From Mycolicibacterium peregrinum (lineage in GTDB: Bacteria > Actinomycetota > Actinomycetes > Mycobacteriales > Mycobacteriaceae), in NCBI RefSeq assembly GCF_002102345.1, contig NZ_LQPP01000031.1, forward strand, positions 1-64,000: 64,000 nucleotides of DNA. Direction: 5' to 3'. The position numbers were made by a program, and so were the translations under genes. The notes under the pieces were generated by a model. That model ran no database searches and was not told where the DNA came from. It was given only the letters and a program-made list of their open reading frames with translations. Positions 58,769-64,000 of the stretch are shown here, one piece after another; position 1 is the first letter of the stretch, and the number at the start of each line of letters is the position of its first letter.

Positions 58769-59344
58769 ATGGCGTTACGCGACGCGATCCTGGCCACGCT
58801 CCTCGACGGCGAGGCATCAGGCTATGACCTGGCCAAAGGGTTCGACGCGTCAGTCGCCAACTTCTGGATGGCAACGCCCCAGCAGCTCTACCGCGAGCTG
58901 GACCGCATGTCTGCCGAAGGACTGATCGAAGCGAGGCTCGTCGAACAGGACCGGCGGCCCAACAAGCGCCTGTACTCGCTGACCGACGCGGGGCGCAAGG
59001 CCTTGCATGAGTTCACCGAGGTGCCGCCGAAACCCGGGGCCATCCGGGAAGACCTCCTGGTGCAGATCCAGGCCGTGGATTCGGGCAACATCGAGGCCGT
59101 CCGCGCCGCGCTCGCCGAACGCCTGGATTGGGCGACCGCCAAGCTCGCGCGCTACCGGCGCGGCCAGGACCACCTCCTGGCCGGACGTACCGAAGACGCC
59201 TACCTCGCCGAGGCCGACCGCATCGGCCCCTACCTGACGCTGCTGCGCGGAATCCGGTTCGAGGAAGAGAACATCGACTGGGCGAACCGGGCGCTGGCCG
59301 TCATCGAACAGCGACTGGCTGCGGTGCACCGACCGCCTCGATGA
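58769..59344 (+). CDS. PadR-family regulator
   Basis: A 191-residue PadR protein. The winged helix reads ILATLLDGEASGYDLAKGFD...NFWMATPQQLYRELDRMSAEGLIEA, then RRPNKRLYSLTDAGRKAL. The Vir_C-type coiled-coil dimerisation domain ends in RALAVIEQRL. It probably represses itself and the divergent SnoaL-like gene. The 3' end overlaps the convergent serpin gene by 44 bp. Confidence 0.93.
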   Translation: MALRDAILATLLDGEASGYDLAKGFDASVANFWMATPQQLYRELDRMSAEGLIEARLVEQDRRPNKRLYSLTDAGRKALHEFTEVPPKPGAIREDLLVQIQAVDSGNIEAVRAALAERLDWATAKLARYRRGQDHLLAGRTEDAYLAEADRIGPYLTLLRGIRFEEENIDWANRALAVIEQRLAAVHRPPR

Positions 59345-60518
59345 CGGTCTCCCGCGGCTCGCTGACCCAGGCACTGAACACCGGCACGCCACGCCACGCC
59401 ACGGGCCCGTCCGATCGGTCCGCGCAGGCGAGGACCGCGTACGGGCGGTTGAACCGGATCTCGATCCGGCGCACCACAACCTCGTGGAACTGCGGCACCG
59501 ACCCGGCGACCATGTCGAAGGCCGTCACCGCCGCCGCCTTGAACCCTTCCCTCGTATACGACGCCACGGCCGACTGCTTGGCGGCGAACTCCACCGGCAG
59601 GTCCTCGCGCCTCGCGAAGCCGCGGAGAGTGTCGAACACCGGGGCGATGCCGGGAGCGTCCTTCAGGTCGTGGTCGCTCGTCGCCGACCAGGCCGGCAGG
59701 CAACTGCGCCACTCGGCGTGAACGTCCGGACCCCCGACCCGGCGTTCGCGCCGCTCGGTCACCGTCCACGCATGGCCGTCGGCCAGTTCCTCGACCGGGA
59801 CCCGGCGCGCGCCGCGCTCGTCGCCCCGCAGCATCGCCGCCACCTGGTGTGCCGCGATGTCCACATCGTGGGGCGCGACCTCGGGTGCGGCAATCACGCT
59901 GAAGACGTCGAGCGCCGACGACGAGGGCGGTGCAGCCACCGCAACCAGACCAGCGGCGTCGGTCTCGACGATCAGCTGGATTCCCTCCGAGAGCATCAAC
60001 GCCGTACCGATCGCCGTACCGAAGACCCCGCCCAATTCATTCGTGGTGCCCAGCGGTCGCGCCCAGCCGATATCGGTGGCCAGTGCCGAGGCAAGTACCA
60101 GCCTGGTCAATCCGTCGAGCTGCAAAGGGAATTCATCGATCAGGCCACCGGTACAAGCCCGCGCCCAGGCATCGGCTCGCGACTGATCCGGGACCGGGCC
60201 ACGCTCCACCACATCGGGCAGAGTCCGCACCCAGTCGTCGAACGCCCGGCCGAGCTTGCGGTCCCACACCGCCGCAAGCGCGGACACTGCCGGGTGCGGG
60301 TCCCTCAACAGGGCACCGGCCCGCGCAGCGGCATCATCCACGGTCGTGCCGAGCACGGCCTCCAGATCGCGGCGGGCAGTTCCGCGTGTGGCCGGTCCCA
60401 CCAACGCCAACAACAGCCACAAACCCAGGGGTGAGGCCACTGCGTGTCTGCCGAGAACGTGCCGGTTGAAGTGGGCAGCGTAGGCAGACACGAGCTCAGG
60501 GTTAACAGGGCCGGACAT
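59301..60518 (-). CDS. bacterial serpin
   Basis: A 405-residue protein that I read as a serpin. The N-terminus has AVASPLGLWLLLALVGPATRGTARRDLEAVLG (the serpin SP-S-LA-ARG-T-E--LG pattern), the breach and shutter region follows, and the hinge of the reactive loop is REGFKAAAVTAF (about 323-334). It ends with EIRFNRPYAVLACAD and VPVFSAWVSEP. The hinge keeps the small Ala run of inhibitory serpins, but P14 is Phe and P13 Lys by my alignment, which is unusual. No signal peptide is seen, so a cytosolic protease is the likely target if it inhibits. Confidence 0.85.
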   Translation of the reverse strand: MSGPVNPELVSAYAAHFNRHVLGRHAVASPLGLWLLLALVGPATRGTARRDLEAVLGTTVDDAAARAGALLRDPHPAVSALAAVWDRKLGRAFDDWVRTLPDVVERGPVPDQSRADAWARACTGGLIDEFPLQLDGLTRLVLASALATDIGWARPLGTTNELGGVFGTAIGTALMLSEGIQLIVETDAAGLVAVAAPPSSSALDVFSVIAAPEVAPHDVDIAAHQVAAMLRGDERGARRVPVEELADGHAWTVTERRERRVGGPDVHAEWRSCLPAWSATSDHDLKDAPGIAPVFDTLRGFARREDLPVEFAAKQSAVASYTREGFKAAAVTAFDMVAGSVPQFHEVVVRRIEIRFNRPYAVLACADRSDGPVAWRGVPVFSAWVSEPRETVIEAVGAPQPVAVR

Positions 60519-60619
60519 GGGCGAACCTTATCTGCCGGTTTTACGCCTGGTGCCGCACAGACGTTAGTGTGCTTTCGTCGGCTTCAGCGAACAAGCCGAT
60601 AGAAAAGTTGAGCAAATTC

Positions 60620-61648
60620 ATGACCGCAGCACCAGAAGCATCGGCGCTCGAAGCCCGAGTCGGCCACTACTACGAGGCCGACGGCCTCTATTTGGTAGGC
60701 CGCGAGAAAGTACGCGAGTACGCGCGTGCCGTGCAGGACTATCACCCCGCACACTGGGACGTCGACGCCGCGGCAAAGCTGGGGTATTCCGGGCTGGTCG
60801 CGCCGCTGACCTTCACCTCGACCCCGGCCATGGCCTGCAATCGGCGCATGTTCGAGTCGATCGTCGTCGGTTATGACACCTACCTGCAGACCGAAGAGGT
60901 ATTCGAGCAGCACCGCCCGATCGTCGCGGGCGACGAACTGCATGTCGACGTCGAGCTGACGTCCGTCCGCAGGATCGCGGGCCGCGACATGATCACCGTC
61001 ACCAACACCTTCACCGACACCGCCGGCGAGCGGGTCCACACCCTGCACACCACCGTCGTCGGTGTCACCGCCGACGACATCAATCCGGCGACCATGACCG
61101 CCGTCCAGAACGCGATGATGCACGACGTCGACTTCTCCGGAATCGGCGGATCCGACGACTACCAGAAGACCGTGCGTCCCGAAGGTGAAGTGCGGATCTC
61201 CGAAGGCGGCCTCACCCGCACGCCCGGAACACCGTCCTTCGACGACCTCAAGGTCGGCGACGAGCTCGGGGTGCACCACACCCGGCTGTCCCGCGGCGAC
61301 CTGGTGAACTATGCCGGTGTAGCCGGCGATGCCAACCCGATTCACTGGGACGAGGACATCGCCAAGCTGGCCGGGCTGCCCGACGTGATCGCCCACGGCA
61401 TGCTCACCATGGGTCTGGGTGCCGGGTTCGTCTCCGCATGGTCGGGCGACCCCGGCGCCGTCACCCGCTACGCGGTGCGGCTGTCCCAGCCGGCGATCGT
61501 GTCGGCCAAGGAGGGTTGCGATATCGAGTTCAGCGGAAAGATCAAGTCGCTGGACCCCGAGACCCGCACCGGCGTCGTCCTGGTCGCGGCGAAGTCCGAG
61601 GGCAAGAAGATCTTCGGCCTGGCGACGCTGAACATACGCTTCAGCTGA
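60620..61648 (+). CDS. fused (3R)-hydroxyacyl-ACP dehydratase, HadA/HadB-like
   Basis: A 342-residue double-hotdog protein. The N-terminal FAS1-dehydratase-like half (EADGLYLVGREKVREYARAVQDYHPAHWDVDAA) is followed by the MaoC half. The catalytic hydratase-2 motif YAGVAGDANPIHWDEDIAKLAGLPDVIAHGMLTMG (Asp and His) is near residue 235-268. It dehydrates 3-hydroxyacyl thioesters, as in mycolic-acid FAS-II or a related lipid pathway. ATG 60620 gives MTAAPEAS. It is convergent with the MmpL gene. Confidence 0.9.
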   Translation: MTAAPEASALEARVGHYYEADGLYLVGREKVREYARAVQDYHPAHWDVDAAAKLGYSGLVAPLTFTSTPAMACNRRMFESIVVGYDTYLQTEEVFEQHRPIVAGDELHVDVELTSVRRIAGRDMITVTNTFTDTAGERVHTLHTTVVGVTADDINPATMTAVQNAMMHDVDFSGIGGSDDYQKTVRPEGEVRISEGGLTRTPGTPSFDDLKVGDELGVHHTRLSRGDLVNYAGVAGDANPIHWDEDIAKLAGLPDVIAHGMLTMGLGAGFVSAWSGDPGAVTRYAVRLSQPAIVSAKEGCDIEFSGKIKSLDPETRTGVVLVAAKSEGKKIFGLATLNIRFS

Positions 61649-61654
61649 CCCGCC

Positions 61655-61680
61655 GAAGCCGAAAGTCCGCTTCCGGCTTC
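61655..61680. terminator. weak hairpin between convergent genes
   Basis: Arms GAAGCCG (61655-61661) and CGGCTTC (61674-61680) with a 12-nt loop lie between the dehydratase and MmpL stops, slightly overlapping the latter. No clear T run. Confidence 0.45.
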
Positions 61681-64000
61681 ATGTCGCCACCTCCGCCGGA
61701 TCGCGCTGGATGGGCTGGGGCCACGGCGAACGCGGCGGGCGGGGACGCACCCGTTGCGGCCACCAGAACCACCGGCCGAGCAGGGTAGCGATGGATGGTG
61801 TCATCAACGCCCGGATCACGAATGTGTCGAAGAGCAGGCCGAGGCCGATAGTGGTACCGACCTGCCCGATGACGATCAGCTTGCTCACCGCCATAGACGC
61901 CATGGTGAACGCAAACACCAACCCCGCGGCGGTGACCACCGGACCACTGCCGCCCATGGCTCGGATGGTGCCGGTCTTCAACCCGGCGTGGATCTCCTCT
62001 TTCATCCTCGACACCAGCAAGAGGTTGTAGTCTGCGCCGACGGCCACCAGCACGATGACCGACATCGGTAGCACCATCCAGTGCAGCGGTATCCCGACGA
62101 TGTGCTGCCATATCACCACCGACAGCCCGAACGCGGTGGCCAAGCTGACCACCACGGTGCCGACGATGACCGCCGCGGCCACCAGGGCCCTGGTGAGGAT
62201 CATCATGATGATGAGGATCAACATCAACGCAGCGGTCGCCGCGATCAGCAGGTCATAGTCGGCACCCTGCTGCATGTCCTTGAACATCGCCGCAGTACCG
62301 CCGAGGTAGATCGAGGATCCCTCCCACGGCGTTCCCTTGATCGCTGCCGCCGCAGCTGTTTTGAGCGCCTCGGAACGCGCCGTGCCTTCCGGGGTCAGCG
62401 GATCGCCTTCGTGAATGATGGTGAACCGCACGGCCTTCCCGTCTGGCGACATCATCAGTTTCATGCCCCGTTGGAAGTCGTCGGTTTCGAACGCTTCCGG
62501 CGGAATGTAGAACGAGTCGTCGTTCTGGGCTTTGTCGAAGGCCTCACCCATCGCGGTGCTGTCCTGCTGCTGGGCCATGGTCTGGTCCTGCTGGGTCTTC
62601 TGAACCTGATATTGATTGAGCATCATCTGTTTCTGGTTCTTCATCGACTGGATCATCGACGGCATCAATGCGACCAACTGCGGCATCAGGGCGTCCAGGC
62701 GCTCCAGGTCGGGTACGAGATCCTGAATGTCGTCAGACAACGTGTTGATTCCGTCGAGAGTGTCGAATATCGATCGCAGCGACCAACAGACCGGGATGTC
62801 GAAACAGTGTGGCTCCCAGTAGAAGTAGTTTCGTATCGGCCGGAAGAAGTCATCGAAGTCGGCAATGTGGTCGCGAACCTCCTGGGTATCCGTCGACGTC
62901 TTCTTCGTCTTCTGCACCATGCTGTGGGTGACCGCAGCCATCTGCTGGGTGATGGACTGCATCTTCTCCATGGTGTTGATGGAGGTCTGCATCTCGCCGG
63001 CCTGGGCCAGGATGTTGGCGATGACGCCCTGCTGGTAATCGTTGCCCATGATCTGGCCGGTACCGCTCTGGCTCAGCGTGTACGGGATCGTCGAGTGTTC
63101 GATCGGCTTGCCATCGGGTCGGGTGATGGTCTGCACCTGGGCGATACCCGGCACCTGCGCCAGTGCCTTGGCGATCTTGTTGATCACCAAGAAGTCAGCC
63201 GGATTCCGCAAATCGTGGTCGGTCTCGATCATCATCACATCCGGATTCATCCTGGCCTCGGAGAAGTGTCTGGTCGCGGCCGCATAACCGACATTCGCCG
63301 ACACGTCAGGGGGCAGATATCTCCGATCGTTGTAGATGGTGTGGTACCCGGGCAGCGCGAGGAGACCGAGCAGGCACGCCGACACCGCGAACACCAGCAG
63401 TGGGCCAGGCCAACGGACGGCCGCAGTGCCGACCCGGCGCCATCCTCTGGCCTTCGACTTCCCTCGCGGCTCCAGGAACCGGCCCCAACGACTCGCTATC
63501 GAGATCAGCGCGGTACCGAACGTCAGGGCTGTCGCCACAACGAACGCCATACCGACGGCCAACGGGTAGCCCATCGTCTGGAAGTACGGCAACCGGGTGA
63601 AGTGCAGGCAGAAGGTGGCGCCGGCGATGGTCAGACCAGAGGCCAGCACAACATGGGCAGTCCCTTCAAACATGGTGTAGTACGCCGATTCTCGGTCCTC
63701 GCCGGCCCGGCGCGCCTCGTGATATCGACCGACCAGGAAGATCCCGTAGTCGGTCACCGCAGCGATGGCCAGGGTCACCACCATGTTGGTCGCGAAGGTT
63801 GTCAGGCCAAAGACGTTGTAATAGCCCAGGAATGCGACCAGCCCACTGGCACCCGTCAGTCCCGCGATGAGCAGTACGCACAGGAGGAGCGTGGTGGTCA
63901 CGGACCGGTAGATCACCAACAGCATGACGACGATGACCCCGAAGGTGACCATCTCGATCATCCGCATGCTCTGGTCGCCGATCCTGTTCTGATCCGAGCT
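61679..64000 (-). CDS. MmpL transporter with coiled-coil insert, 5' end outside the window
   Basis: 773 residues of an MmpL4/5-type RND transporter, open at the right edge; the N-terminal helix and first porter loop are missing. The visible part begins with DQSMRMIEMVTFGVIVVMLLVIYRS. It contains AVTDYGIFLVGRYHEARRAGED and VGADYNLLLVSRMKEE with the proton-relay Asp-Tyr pairs. A large second-loop insert of Gln/Met-rich coiled coil (from QQMAAVTHSM to TMAQQQDSTAM) has a Cys pair in HCFDIPVCWS. Long coiled-coil inserts are typical of the siderophore/drug-exporting MmpL4/5 group. A partner mmpS would lie beyond the edge. Confidence 0.93.
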   Translation of the reverse strand, partial: SSDQNRIGDQSMRMIEMVTFGVIVVMLLVIYRSVTTTLLLCVLLIAGLTGASGLVAFLGYYNVFGLTTFATNMVVTLAIAAVTDYGIFLVGRYHEARRAGEDRESAYYTMFEGTAHVVLASGLTIAGATFCLHFTRLPYFQTMGYPLAVGMAFVVATALTFGTALISIASRWGRFLEPRGKSKARGWRRVGTAAVRWPGPLLVFAVSACLLGLLALPGYHTIYNDRRYLPPDVSANVGYAAATRHFSEARMNPDVMMIETDHDLRNPADFLVINKIAKALAQVPGIAQVQTITRPDGKPIEHSTIPYTLSQSGTGQIMGNDYQQGVIANILAQAGEMQTSINTMEKMQSITQQMAAVTHSMVQKTKKTSTDTQEVRDHIADFDDFFRPIRNYFYWEPHCFDIPVCWSLRSIFDTLDGINTLSDDIQDLVPDLERLDALMPQLVALMPSMIQSMKNQKQMMLNQYQVQKTQQDQTMAQQQDSTAMGEAFDKAQNDDSFYIPPEAFETDDFQRGMKLMMSPDGKAVRFTIIHEGDPLTPEGTARSEALKTAAAAAIKGTPWEGSSIYLGGTAAMFKDMQQGADYDLLIAATAALMLILIIMMILTRALVAAAVIVGTVVVSLATAFGLSVVIWQHIVGIPLHWMVLPMSVIVLVAVGADYNLLLVSRMKEEIHAGLKTGTIRAMGGSGPVVTAAGLVFAFTMASMAVSKLIVIGQVGTTIGLGLLFDTFVIRALMTPSIATLLGRWFWWPQRVRPRPPRSPWPQPIQRDPAEVAT

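Noticed and set aside
1..64000. Prophage, integron, CRISPR or insertion-sequence content
   Set aside because: No transposase, integrase, phage structural gene, repeat-spacer array or terminal inverted repeats of IS type were seen.

Overview
The window is high-GC actinobacterial DNA that reads as a chromosomal segment of a mycobacterium, most likely a fast-growing Mycolicibacterium-type species. Support comes from two MmpL transporters, an MmpS-like lipoprotein, a 13E12-type HNH gene start with a LexA/SOS box, an IdeR-type iron box, a fused HadA/HadB-like dehydratase, a DUF732 protein, a CULP-type cutinase, an F420-type luciferase-like oxidoreductase and a histidine kinase/roadblock/DUF742/GTPase conservon. 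I see no rRNA, tRNA, CRISPR array, insertion sequence or prophage. The sequence is densely coding. The only long non-coding stretches are about 6334-6716 and 46350-47695.

Layout. 1-8.4 kb: edge fragment of a 13E12 gene, a flavin-free type methylenetetrahydrofolate reductase, an alpha/beta hydrolase, a type-2 lumazine synthase (RibH2), a ferredoxin reductase behind an iron box, an esterase/AraC/STAS group, a TetR regulator, and two small proteins flanking a Fur/Zur-like dyad. 8.4-19.75 kb: the most unusual region, about 11 kb on the minus strand. It holds a P450, three membrane proteins (two of them paralogues sharing a 97% identical segment), two very small membrane peptides, a NorQ/NorD-type AAA+/VWA pair, a TetR regulator with a TGACT-N2-AGTCA operator, and then a complete MoxR-DUF58-TM-VWA-VWA-TPR-like module that resembles the mxaRSACKL metal-insertion genes. 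I infer a regulated system that builds and remodels a membrane metalloenzyme; its substrate is unknown.

19.9-29.7 kb: a VOC protein, an MmpL exporter with its divergent TetR and a double operator, a DsbA-fold protein, a zinc alcohol dehydrogenase, a flavin reductase, a NUDIX hydrolase, a cutinase overlapping a membrane nucleotidyl cyclase, and an AhpD-like protein. 29.8-36.5 kb: a DUF3516 helicase, then a rifamycin-associated-element palindrome directly before a HelD/HelR RNA-polymerase recycling factor. That gene is translationally coupled to a FAD monooxygenase and followed by a TetR gene. This looks like a rifamycin-tolerance operon with a possible drug-modifying partner.

36.4-46.4 kb: SDRs, an LLM oxidoreductase, a VOC protein, a LysR gene with a Tat lipoprotein hydrolase, an exported GH5-like glycosidase, a PF04072-type methyltransferase, a zinc-ribbon/DUF2510/DUF732 membrane protein, a proline-rich secreted protein and an L,D-transpeptidase. 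47.7-54.8 kb: the four-gene conservon followed by an MHYT sensor, then an LVIVD beta-propeller/DUF305 secreted pair. 54.8-64 kb: an MmpS-like lipoprotein, an ArsR/SRPBCC pair with a clear operator, an exported lipase, a SnoaL/PadR divergent pair, a bacterial serpin, the HadAB-like dehydratase, and an MmpL that runs off the right edge.
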